Source: Trema orientale
Taxonomy: Eukaryota > Streptophyta > Magnoliopsida > Rosales > Cannabaceae
Length of the DNA stretch: 64,000 nt
Assembly: GCA_002914845.1 (NCBI GenBank)
Contig: JXTC01000168.1
Span: 388,577-452,576 of the forward strand
Reading direction: 5' to 3'
The position numbers and the translations under genes were made by a program. Below are positions 35,554-48,789 of this stretch, in pieces. Position 1 is the first letter of the stretch, and every line of letters starts with the position of its first letter. Below the pieces are notes generated by a model that worked only from the letters and a program-made list of their open reading frames with translations, was not told the DNA's origin and did not search any database.

Positions 35554-35712
35554 TTAAAGGCGACTCCACTAGGGAGTAGCCAAGTGAAACTAGATTTCTT
35601 CAGTATTTCCAAAATCTCTTGGAACTCTGTCCGTTCATTTCTCTTTAAAAAAAGAATCATCTCTAGATTCTGCCAAATTTTCTCTTCAAAGAAAAAAAAA
35701 ATTGTTGTCAAA

Positions 35713-36057
35713 ATGGCTGAGGAACAGAATTTACCAAGCAATGAAGCATCAAGTCAATAAGAGGAGATGAAAAGCACATTAGAAAATTTGTTGAAGTCTC
35801 AGGAGCTGATGATGCATAAATTGGCTGAGATTGAAAAGAAAGATAAACAAGGGACTGTTGTTCCTGTCCCCTCTTGTCAAAACAACAATTCATTGATATC
35901 AGGTAATCAAAATCCTATCATGCCAGCAACGCAGGAAAACTCTGCCAATCTTACAACTCCAATTGGAACAAGTAATGGAAATTTTCATAGTTTCATTACT
36001 AAAGAACAACTACAAGATATGCTAAAAAATAGAGGCAGTATCAGCCATCTTCAATAA
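35713..36057 (+). pseudogene. gag-like remnant of the LTR element
   Basis: A frame starting MAEEQNLPSNEASSQ is stopped after 15 codons, and an ATG at 35767 resumes it as a 96-codon frame (MKSTLENLLKSQELMMHKLA...). The N-terminus and the polar coiled-coil-like segment resemble the start of Ty3-type gag proteins of plants. No capsid core or zinc knuckle follows. Probably a decayed gag 5' end; the family call is tentative. Confidence 0.5.
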
Positions 36058-36289
36058 TCTACTAGGTTTCAGGCCCATGTAAGTTTTTGATACCAACCAT
36101 AATAACTCTACAAATGTCCCTTTCATTGGGGGACTTGCTAGTTGTAAAATATTTCAGTTACCATAAATAGTTGGTTTCTATTTTTCTGTACTTCTATCAT
36201 ATGATACATGCAATTCATAAGCTTTAGTACCAGAATATTTAATTGAGGTTGCATGAAACTACAATCATTAACTGACAACTTATAAGGTC

Positions 36290-36590
36290 ATGCAAAACGC
36301 TACAGCAATCGACAAGGTGATCCAACTAAAGCAGGATTATGCGAGATGCTAAGGCTATTGATAATATGACTTTGCTAAAGCAGGATCATGCGATATGCTA
36401 TCAAGGCTAATCGACAATATAACCTAGCCAAAAGCAGGATCATGCGAAATGTCAAAAGCTATCGACAAGATGACCTAACTGGAAAAAGGATCACGCAAAA
36501 TGCCAAAGCTATCGACAAAATGATCTGACTAAAACAAAATCATGCGAGATGCCGAATATTTCAAGGCTATCGACAAGATGATCTGTTTCA
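36290..36590 (+). repeat. Minisatellite, about 60-bp period, inside the LTR element
   Basis: About five degenerate units, each with a GGATCATGCGA-like block and a CTATCGACAAGATGA-like block (near 36305, 36355, 36415, 36470 and 36550). Tandem repeats of this kind are common in the non-coding parts of large Ty3-type elements. The units are contiguous, with no unique spacers. Confidence 0.75.
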
Positions 36591-37478
36591 AAATAATATC
36601 AGTGATATTATACTCATATTTGATCTTTATACAAACACTTCTGACTTAAAAAAAAAAAAAGCAGATGTGGATTGTGTCCAGTTAATTATTATGAGAACTC
36701 CCTCATCAGATATTATATCTTGCTATATAGCTAATTTATTAATTATCATCTATACTAATAAATATTGAGGACTAATTGAAACTTTTATTAGTTTCTATTT
36801 TTCTTATTCTTAGCCCTAATAATTATTTATATTTTCTCTTATATCTAAATGCAAGAGCTTGTTCCTTATATTGGACTCATCTCTCAATTTTGCAAGGAAA
36901 TTTCTTCCTCGTAATTTATTTGCATGAGATACTCACAATAATTTGGAAGCAGAAAATTTTCTTCTGAAGAGCTATTCTCAATGATATCACAAGCCGCTTC
37001 AAAGAATTACTGTTGGCAGGCAAGCTGAATATAATGATTGAAGCTTCACATAAATAATACTCAAACTCATCACCAAACTGTTGCTCACATACAGCGTACT
37101 CTTTTCCTTTTCTAGAGATTTTTCCCACGGAGTTTTGCTCTAAGTAAGGTTTTAACGAGGCGTTATTTAGGTTAGGCCAATCCAATAGAAATATTTTAAT
37201 ATGACTATCTGGAGCCCAACTAGAGCTAGCGATCTACAATCAAAAGCTTGCCTACAAATGGTATCAGCCGTTCTTCTTGGAACGAAAAGATATTATATTA
37301 TTTTACAGGTAGGTGCCAACCTAGTTGGAATGTGCCTGTAAGATAATAGGGCTTCATCTTCTCTCAGAAATTCACTCTCCATACATTCGGTACTTCTGAG
37401 GCATATCGAAGATCATATTGAGAAAATTCACATTAATGAGCTCTAGCGAATGTTCACATTCATTATAGCTCAGGGGAC

Positions 37479-38898
37479 TTAATATTTTGGTGTATTACTA
37501 TAGTTACTAGAAATTAATTTTAGCCTTAAAAAAAAAAGTGTCAAGGTCTTATTAGACCCCATTATCAAGCATGGGGTGTTAACACTGATGTGAGGAAACA
37601 AGCTTTGCCACTTAGCAGCTTAGACACTTGTCAAGCATCAAAAAGACTCTCAACCATGAGCTGTCTACAATCTTGCCACAGAGTTATTTTCTAAAAGGCG
37701 GTTAAACTTCTCAGCTTTATCTGGTTATCTTGTATATCCATATATATACATGCCTAAACACTTGTAATGAGACGTTTTTTGATGATACAAATCTTAAAGA
37801 TAATAATATCTCTACTTGTTCCTCTCTTATCTGAACTCTCTCCAACTCTCTTATTTCTATATTTGTTATTTTTATTTTATCAAATCACATGCAGATATCT
37901 CTCTCAGATCTTTTCATCCAAATCTGCCCATCCAAAGTTTGTTTATTGTCTAACAAACTCCAACAAAAGCATCATAACATCATCTCTCTTAGTTTTCCCA
38001 TACATCCCATCACCTTTCTCTCTAATTGAGGCCATTAAATTCTCTATTTCTCTTTCGTTAATACTAAAACTTCAAAAATCATCTTCTTTGGCTATTAACC
38101 TCATTATTTATATCTATATTATTTTATTCTTCTTCAATATCCATATGTGGTCTTCGTACACAAGACTTAGTGTCCAAGTCTCTATTCACACTAACACGTA
38201 CACAGCTTAACATATATACGTGTACACCTGCATATATATATACACATGTTTACGCATTCATGTGCGTATATTTATTATTATTGTTGTTGTTATTATAAGT
38301 TTTGGGAATACTGAGCTATTATCTCCATTATTTTCTATTGTTCTAAATATTTGTAGGGTGCTAACTATATATATTATACTAACATTTAAATTTTGCACTT
38401 TAAATACCCCTAGATCCGTGATTCTGAGTTGTTTAGCAAGTTGAGTTGTAGTGTATACGACCCTTGTTTGCAACCATTCATGTTAAATTCGACACTTTTA
38501 TTTTCTTTTATCTTTGATAGTATGACTGGAATCACCTGTGTCAAAGATTTAACTTTCTAATTATTTATTTTCAGTACTATTTATTTATATTTCTGACCGA
38601 ATGGATTCCAGTGTCAGAAAAACTAACGATCTTTTTATTTGTTTCTGACCAAATAGCCAGTATCATCTGTGTCAGAAACACTGGCTATCTAACACGTGGT
38701 GATGGTCATTAAAACCACCCACATTTGTTTATTTGCAGGTTGAGCTATCAAAGACGCAATAATTTTCTGACACGTAGAATTGTATTGCTACAATTATTTT
38801 CTCTATTTTCTACCACTACCTTGCTTATCATTAATTAAGTGTTCTTACGCTTAATTAATTTTTCTCTAATCAAATTACAAAAAAGTACCCTGGAACAA
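37479..38898 (+). repeat. 3' LTR
   Basis: A near-identical direct copy of the 5' LTR with scattered substitutions and short indels, ending ...GTACCCTGGAACA. The visible differences (for example a deletion of a few bases near 38600) mean the insertion is not brand new. Confidence 0.85.
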
Positions 38899-39099
38899 TG
38901 CTTATATACCAAATATAGAACTTTAGGCCAGTTTTATTGTAAAAGGGTTTATTTCGCTCATACGGATAGGATGGATATTTTACTAGATTTACAGTAACTG
39001 ATTAGTTATAATATAAGGTTTTTATAGACTGGTTTATAGGATATAAAATTCTTAACTCTATTCATAAACGGCAAAAAGAAGATGAAAATTTGTTTTGTT

Positions 39100-39338
39100 C
39101 TATACATTTCTATATTTTCCTCACTCAAACCCATCCATTGTATAAACTTACTGCGCCTCTCATGAATACTTTCTGGGTTATTAATCCAAACCTCATATCC
39201 TAAACTCCTAGGAAAAGGCTTAATAACTCCATAATCATAATTAGCATTCTCAGAGCAATCTTAACCCGAATCAGACACAGAGGTAATGTCCTCACGGGTA
39301 TCAAAGTATTGATCCTCTTCCTCACTTATACTTCCCAT
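39100..39338 (-). pseudogene. 5' fragment of a WD40-repeat protein gene (WDR44-like plant family)
   Basis: On the minus strand an ATG at 39338 opens MGSISEEEDQYFDTREDITS, then VSDSG and an in-frame stop at 39263-39261. The same frame continues DCSENANYDYGVIKPFPRSL, then GYEVWINNPESIHERR and SKFIQWMGLS. These blocks (a start like MGSxSEEE, FDxREDI.SxSD, GYEVW.xNPES.HERR..FxxWMGL) are the N-terminus of a plant WD40 family I recognise, annotated as WD repeat-containing protein 44-like. No WD repeats follow; similarity ends near 39100. About 1 kb of plausible leader lies upstream (to about 39860). It is a truncated, broken copy inside transposon family C. Confidence 0.65.
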
Positions 39339-39860
39339 CACTGACTCAACAATTTAACCCATAAAAGCACAACCCCAGTCCCCAAAAAGCTTCCTCTTTC
39401 AAACCTAAACCCTCTTTTATTTAACTATCATGAACTGTAAAATATATATATATATATTAATCCTAACAGCACTAAAACGCACACAATTGATAAACAAATC
39501 ATAATACTAAAAAGCACACAATTGACAAGAAAATATTAATTGAGTTGTATTTGATTACTCTACGATTCTTGTAAATTTTTCATAGACCTAACAAACTAAC
39601 TAAGCAACCACTTTCATCCAACTCCTCAAAAATACCAGAAAAATAGATTATGATTTTTTAAAAAGAAAAGAAAAAAAAAAGCAAAGAAAGAAAGAAAGGA
39701 AGGAATGAGAAGATAACTATCTTTGAGAGGAGTCAAGCACTAGTAGGAGATCTTGAACCGAAAAAGGATCACAATCTTCATTGAAACTCCACAACCCAAA
39801 ATCACAATAAGCTTCAACAGAATCAAACCATAAGAATTACTACTCTCTCAAGTGTTTTCA

Positions 39861-40797
39861 GAAATTATTTTCGTTTTCTTATAAGAATTGGATTTTTCTA
39901 AGAATGAGATGATAATTAGGGTTTACTTTTTTCTTCAGTAAAAGACTGGAATTTTATCAGAATGGGAAGATAATTAGGATTTATTTTTCAGAATGTAATT
40001 AGTTTTTTTTTTTCGTATTTAGATATTTATTGATTATATTTACTGTTATCATGTTTCATTAAAAATGGATTTGTTATTAACGTTTGAATTAAACAGAGTC
40101 ATCATAAAAGATTAATACAATGTGATTAAAACCACAATTCTAACTATGCATCATTAATCTTCTTTACCGTACGATGTTAATCAGATGGTTAATATACCCC
40201 TCCTACTTGTAGAAGAGAAATTAGCTCCCCTTACAATAGAAGCCCCCTAAAACTTTATATACCAAGTATTAAAAAGTATATACCTAGTATATTTTAGCAC
40301 AATAACTAAAATTAGTAAATATGTTTATCTACCAAGTATAAAAATATATATATCTGGACATTTAGCTATAAAATTTAAAAAATAGACATCTACTTAATCA
40401 AATTTAAAATATTGATCATCTACTTAAATTTCTCTTCATTTTCATTTTTAATTATAATCCATTCTACTTTATTAAACTCAATTTCACAATTTCAATTTAA
40501 ATACAATCACTCAAAAAGGTGAACACCAACACCAATGTTATTCGACCGCTTCTCCAAAAAATAATAATAATAAAAGTAATATTCGACGAAAAATAAGAAA
40601 AGAAAAGAAAAGGCGCGGTAAATCAAGAAACCATTTGTTTATTAGTCATTACAAATTAGAGGAGACCTAGCAACCCGCAGGGCAGCACTCAGCAGCAGCC
40701 AACCTCTGCGCCTCAGTCCACACCTACAGCGGCCGCTTTGCCCTAAGGACTTGTCTCTCCGCCTCTCTCTCTCTCTGTATATCTTAGGTTGACATAG
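39861..40797. other. Right part of composite element, then PRMT10 promoter and leader
   Basis: To about 40434 this is transposon sequence. From 40435 to 40797 it should hold the PRMT10 promoter. The 130 bp before the ATG are more GC-rich and include a CT microsatellite (40760-40776), fitting a 5' leader. No clear TATA box. Confidence 0.5.
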
Positions 40798-43930
<3,133 letters not shown>

Positions 43931-44801
43931 GAAAGAAGCTGGATTATGTAGGTTGGCTTTGACTTTTGACAAAGGTAAATCTATTAGCTGTTTACTGTCA
44001 TGAGAAATGCATCATAGAAGTCCGTAGTTGGATTTTGCTCTTCACCTTGACTGCGTTTATATATCCTTTTCCTAGAAAATTGGTTTTTAATGACCATCTT
44101 TTTGAAGGTTTTTTTCCTTGTTCTATGGTCTCCCCTCTAACTAATTTGATTTGTTAATTTCCATTGTCTATATGCAGGTAAACGACCGTGACTAAGTTTC
44201 TGTTCTAGGTGGCGTCTTAGAAATGATGAGTTCTACAAGACAAGTCGACAATTATTGTCGGAGTTTTGCAGCTACTTTTGCTAGTTGGTTGTTTTTTCTG
44301 TTACATGTTAAAAGGTTTGTACCATGCAAAAGATAATATTCATCGACGCAACTGTTAAATTAATTACTGCAGAGGAAAATGAATCTTGACAGAGATTAAT
44401 CATGGTCAAATTTTCTAGCGTTCCCCCAAGAGTTGCAGCTTTTTTTTTTTCATTTTACTTTTTTAAACTATTATTTTAACTAAGGTGATGAACAAAGATA
44501 AATTTGGGTATATTTTTTAATGCATGTGAATATGTGATTTATCAGTACAATACTTGCAAGTCATTTAAAAAAGTCCTCTATAAAGAAGAATGATAATACT
44601 AAATCGTCTTTCAAAATCTGACTTTGATCACATGCACATGCATGCCTTTAATTATCCTTGAAGCTGTTTTGAGTAGGCATGCTAACATGTTTGACCTATC
44701 TAACTCTTTAAATAATCTCATATCAAATTGCCAACTTGGTGGGGATTAACTTAGATACCTTTCACTTCAATTTATAGTTTATTCATCCTTAACTTATGGC
44801 T
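43931..44801. other. PRMT10 3' region and promoter of the next gene
   Basis: A possible 3'-UTR intron lies between GGTAAAT (43973) and the TATGCAG at 44171-44177. A CATGCATG RY-type element occurs near 44638. No coding frame of note. Confidence 0.4.
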
Positions 44802-44809
44802 TTATATAA
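44802..44809 (+). promoter_or_regulatory. TATA box of the 84-aa protein gene
   Basis: TATATAAA within GGCTTTATATAAATACTCAG. Transcription would begin near 44835, about 80 nt before the ATG at 44914. Confidence 0.65.
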
Positions 44810-44913
44810 ATACTCAGAAGCTCACTAGTACAAGTTGAGTTATCTTCCATCAATAAAGATCATCGCTGCACTATAATAACTGCCTTATTCTTGTGCTCCA
44901 CTGGAACCAAGCT

Positions 44914-45168
44914 ATGCAAAGGTCATCAAGTACTTCTCGAGCTTCCGACGAGTTCTTGGTCAACTTTTCACCGGCTTCTATCATCTCGCTGCCAATGAAA
45001 TCAACTACTTCCGATGACTTGCCTCTCTATGATCCCAACTCCGACGCCACAAAAAAAGAACTTGGTCTGCGTAAGTCATCAGGAGAAAACGTCGTTCATA
45101 TGATTCCCCTGGTTTTGATTCTCTGTGGTTTCGTTCTTTGGATTTTTTCTCATCCAGGTAAAATGTGA
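44914..45168 (+). CDS. Small plant protein with C-terminal membrane anchor, 84 aa
   Basis: A single exon. The ATG at 44914 is the first in frame; only a GTG precedes it. The product starts MQRSSSTSRASDEFLVNFSP, has a polar Ser/Asp/Pro-rich middle (DDLPLYDPNSD), a basic KKELGLRKS segment, and a hydrophobic helix at about residues 60-79 (VVHMIPLVLILCGFVLWIFS) with four residues after it. That arrangement fits a tail-anchored or single-pass protein with a cytosolic N-terminus. I recall similar uncharacterised short proteins in other eudicots sharing the SDEFLVNxSP start and the HMIPLVL anchor. No known function. An upstream TATA box and a downstream AATAAA-like signal (near 45297) support a real gene. 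Confidence 0.75.
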   Translation: MQRSSSTSRASDEFLVNFSPASIISLPMKSTTSDDLPLYDPNSDATKKELGLRKSSGENVVHMIPLVLILCGFVLWIFSHPGKM

Positions 45169-46260
45169 TATTAAGTGGCAAACTCATAATCTTGTTTCTT
45201 GGGGGTCAGGCTGGTTATATGGAGATGTAATCGCTTATAAGATGAAACACTCTCTCTTTCTTTCTCTGTTCCCACCATTTTAGAAAGTAGCTTTGTAATA
45301 AAAGTTGGAGAAAATACGTGGAAGGAACAGCAATCTTCGATTTCTCGAACTATATTTCTTTTTCCCCCTTAAATATTTTGTTGACCTTTTGTAAACGAAA
45401 GAGAGAGGGTTTTCTACATTATTTTCAGCAATTTAGAAGTTATGCGTCAATACTTATTTAGTGGTAACTTTTTGCTAAAAAAGGGCTAATTCGAAATTAA
45501 TAATAGTTTGATTTTTAATTAAATCTGTCGAAACATATTCATTAGATTGAATGAATAATTGCAGACTTAAAGAAACGATGTATCCCCTAATCATTTGGGT
45601 GACTGGTTGATTAACCGTATCTAAGAATATTAGGAATTTTTTAATCCCTTACTTAAAGAAGTAGCACTTGCTTAAATTTCTCTTGTAACAGGAAAAGTAT
45701 TAGAGAAAAGGGCATGGAAAGGACAACTTTTAACCTTTTTTTACATTTTTAGGACTGCCATGATCTATGGATAATTTTAAGACCACAATTTCGACTTTTT
45801 TAGGATATAGTGGACAGAGAATTAAATGTATTCCAAAGTTGCCCTTGCTGAAAAGTGAAAGGTTGGTGAGAGCATTAAATGCATTTCCCTTCCATTTTTT
45901 TTTTCCATTTTTCTCTTTCTTTTTTTTCTTTCTCACCATTTCTCTATCTCTCTCTTCCATGGTTGTCCTATTCCATGTCTCTTTCTGCTGTTAATATATT
46001 TCAAATATTATTTTTCAGAAACAAAACTAAACAAGATTTGCTTATTTATAAAAAAAAAAAAAAACAACTGAGCTAGATATTTTTTAAGAGTTTTGGAATT
46101 TGAAGGTTAGAAGTTATGTAGTTTATTTCATGAATGTTTATTCGTGGTAGATAATGAATGAGCAATATTTGAAAGAGATCTATAATACTGATTTAGACAT
46201 TACTTTACTAAAATAGTCATGTTTTTTACTATGCATCTTTGTAATGGTCTTCTGCATGTC
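45169..46260. other. Intergenic DNA downstream of the 84-aa gene
   Basis: Contains a CT-rich tract and the GTAATAAAAG possible polyadenylation region (45250-45305), then AT-rich DNA with poly-T/CT stretches near 45893-45960. The Lys-rich (-) and Phe-rich (+) frames there reflect those runs and are not genes. Confidence 0.5.
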
Positions 46261-46445
46261 ACAGGTCAAGTAGTCCCTGACCACGTAGTCAAGTAGTTCG
46301 TGAGCTTAGGACAAGAATTATAGGGCAAGAACTACTTAACTTAGGGTCAAGGATTACTTGACCCCAGGTTACGTACTAGTCGAGTAGTACTTGACCTAGG
46401 TTAAGAACTACCTTGACTTAGGGCAATACCTACTTGACCTGAAAC
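46261..46445. repeat. Cluster of GGTCAAGTAG / CTACTTGACC motifs
   Basis: About seven degenerate copies of a 10-bp motif in both orientations (near 46264, 46289, 46328, 46348, 46384, 46408 and 46430), separated by CTTAGG or CCTAGG. Each contains TTGAC followed by C or T, the WRKY-factor W-box core, directly or in complement. A related group lies at 46950-47012. Confidence 0.6.
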
Positions 46446-47440
46446 AGAAGACAACAAAAGTACAATTTGGGACTTAGATGGATGACTTTCTCATCTTCTT
46501 CGGCAATGGGACTTAGATAAGCTCTCTCTTTTTTTTTTTTTTTTGATAATGGGGACTTAGACTGCGACTTTCTCGTTCTTCTCATCAATGTTGTGGTTGA
46601 AGATTTTGTAAACTCCATTTTACCTTCAACTGACCTGGTTCTTGCCATTTTGGAACTTTCTATGTTCTTTTAAATGAGAAGAATCAATCTAACAGCTTAA
46701 ATACAAGCCTTGGTGAACAGTTTTTGAGTTTAAGGGCAGTTTTCAGTGGTTTTTATAGTTAGACATAAGGAACTTTGCATACTTAATGACAAATAAAGCA
46801 CAGTCCCGGCTGAAAAATAAAAAAACAAGCATTAAGTTAAATCAACAATGAATTGATCAAATAAACAAGTACAACTTGAACCCTAGTCAGATAAATAATT
46901 CACAACCTCATATAATTAAATATTTGTAATCAAGAAATACTTCACCTTAGGTCAAGTAGATCTTAATCTTTCCCGAGTCAAGTAGATCTTGACTTACTGA
47001 GGTCAAGTAGAGAGATAGATTTTACAAGGAAGTGTATAGAATGAGTTATGTCAAATCAGAGGATGGGCCTTGTCAACTATCAGGTGTGGAATTGGGATGG
47101 AGTATTTAAAACTTTTTAGTTCTTGTAGGTCCCATTTTTCAATCCTAAAAAACTTATTCAAAAAGATAGTCATAAAAATGTCTAAGAGGATGAGGGGGAA
47201 TGAGTCCTATCCATGTTATTTTCTCGAAATATTATGATTCCTATTTCTATACCAAATTTTTGCAATGTGAATCGTATGATGAATATGAAAAAATTAATTA
47301 GTATAGGAATGTGGTCAGACTTACTCTGATTGATAAACCGCATCCACCTCTAATGTTGAAGTTTAGAAGTTGATTCTCTCACCCCAATGTCAAAAAGAAA
47401 AAAATTGTAGGAATGATGGGAAAACAAATTTATTTGGGAA
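46446..47440. other. Intergenic DNA, no gene; second motif cluster at 46950-47012
   Basis: No coding frame with family resemblance. Three more GGTCAAGTAG-type copies lie at 46950-47012, two of them followed by ATCTT. Confidence 0.5.
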
Positions 47441-47770
47441 ACTTAGGCACCTGTTAAATTTTGATATAATAGTCCAGGCCTTTGATAGAAATTGAAAAAT
47501 CTATAGGCACCCACATATAATAACCAAGCTTACCTACTAGGTGACCATGGATCACTCATAGGACTTCAATACCTGCTGGAGTCACATACTACATGATTGC
47601 TGGTCACTTAGGCACCTATTAAATTTTGATCTAATAGTCCAGGCCTTTGATAGAAATTGAAAAATGTATAGGCACCCACATATAGTAACCAAGCTTACCT
47701 ACTAGGTGACCGTGGGTCACTTATAGGACTTCAATACCTGCTAGAGTCATATATCAAATGATTGTTGGTC
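47441..47770. repeat. 165-bp tandem duplication
   Basis: Units 47441-47605 and 47606-47770 begin ACTTAGGCACCTGTTAAATT and ACTTAGGCACCTATTAAATT and stay closely similar throughout, including CCAAGCTTACCTACTAGGTG. Flank and function are unknown. Confidence 0.85.
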
Positions 47771-47822
47771 ACTTGGAATTGTAAGGTGACCATGATATTT
47801 TATAGGACTTCTTACAAAATTA

Positions 47823-48200
47823 CATGCCCAAAGTACTAAAAAATGAAAAATCCCGGATGGGTTGGATTTTGTTGGAAAATTCTGGATTGATTTAGAAAAA
47901 TTTCACTTTTTAAAAGTTATTTTAGAAAAATAACACTTTTAACAAATATTTTAAAAAAAATACCATTTTTTCTTCAAAATTGGTGTTTTCAATGATACTC
48001 GAAGTAACCAATTAAGTTACTTAGTGTAACCAATCTAGTTACTTGAGGTACCGAATAAGTTATCTTAAATAACTCGGCTAATTACCTGAAGTATCTCATC
48101 AATTAATTAAAAAACGGTTTCTAAATACTTTTAAAAGTAATATTTTTCTAATTAAATCCAAAATTTTCAATTTTTTTTTTTGAAAAATTACTATAAAAAT
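47823..48200. repeat. Dispersed repeat E, copy 1
   Basis: Starts near AAAAATCCCGGATGGGTTGG, contains ATACTCGAAGTAACCAATTA and CTCATCAATTAATTAAA, and ends near TTTTTGAAAAATTACTATAA. Diverged copies lie at about 52018-52345 and 53428-53755 in the same order. Both ends contain GAAAAAT blocks in opposite orientation, so this may be a MITE. Confidence 0.6.
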
Positions 48201-48223
48201 CAAATTTTCTCTATTTTAAAAAA

Positions 48224-48763
48224 GCGTTAATGATATTAATAGCCAAAGGAATTATACCTATTGTACCACTTTGGACTATGAATTTTCAATTTACATAGTA
48301 ATGACCCCTGAATTATGTAATTATTGCAATAATGATCTTTTTATTACAAATTATTAAATGTTTAATAAAATAAGTCATTACAGAGCATGCATTTGGTAAC
48401 TGTGGTCAAGAATAAAATTCCAAACTTTTTACAGACACATTAGACTATCAAGAGTTATGCAGGTACTGCAGCAATGACCATTTTTTTCACAAACTATTAA
48501 TTTTTTGACAGAAATGAGTTATCTGCATAGCAAACAGTTTCGTAACTATGGATAAAAACGAGATTCTGACTCGTAGATGTAAATAGTGCCCAATTATATA
48601 TTTTGTCCATGACTATTTTCTATTAAAAAACTAACAGTTTGTGACAAAGGGACCATTGCTGTAACAATTGCATAATTTAGGGGCTATTACTATGTAAGTT
48701 GAAAGTTCAGAGGCCAGAGTGATACAATAAATATAATTTAGGGACTATTGCTACATTTAACCC
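48224..48763. mobile_element. Mutator-like MITE family B, copy 3 (9-bp TSD)
   Basis: 540 bp with arms matching the copies at 16488 and 26266: left GCGTTAATGATATTAATAGCC..., right ...GGGACTATTGCTACATTTAACCC. Exact 9-bp TTTAAAAAA repeats flank it (48215-48223 and 48764-48772). This copy defines the true ends of family B. Confidence 0.75.
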
Positions 48764-48789
48764 TTTAAAAAAATAGTAATATTCGAGAT

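Larger units (their letters stand above)
34114..38898 (+). mobile_element. Non-autonomous LTR retrotransposon
   Basis: Two direct repeats of about 1.4 kb (34114-35553 and 37479-38898) enclose a 1.9-kb interior with no protease, reverse transcriptase or integrase. A purine tract CAGGGGAC (37471-37478) directly precedes the 3' LTR. A candidate primer-binding site GGCGACTCCACTAGGGAG follows the 5' LTR and resembles those of Tat/Ogre-type Ty3 elements, from memory. The flanks GTGCC and ATGCT may be a decayed 5-bp target duplication. Lack of pol makes it a LARD-like dependent element. Confidence 0.85.
34022..40434. mobile_element. Composite Mutator-like element (family C) carrying a gene fragment, split by an LTR retrotransposon
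   Basis: The left end (34022-34113, from ATATAGAAATATGAC to GTCCGGTATATGTGCC) and the right end (about 40252-40434, to CATCTACTTAAATTTCTC) match the two halves of the 291-bp family C MITE at 32995. In that MITE the matching halves are almost adjacent. Here they are separated first by the LTR element 34114-38898, then by about 1.34 kb (about 38912-40250) that contains a WD40-protein gene fragment. The short stretch ATGCTTATATACC after the LTR element resumes the family C sequence, which shows the order of insertion. This reads as a Pack-type element later hit by a retrotransposon. The outer target duplication is not clear. Confidence 0.6.

Noticed and set aside
36290..36590. Regularly spaced repeat resembling a CRISPR array
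   Set aside because: The units are contiguous and degenerate with no unique spacers, and they lie inside a plant LTR element; it is a minisatellite.
45730..46076. Lys-rich minus-strand and Phe-rich plus-strand frames
   Set aside because: Both follow from a poly-pyrimidine stretch; no conserved motif.
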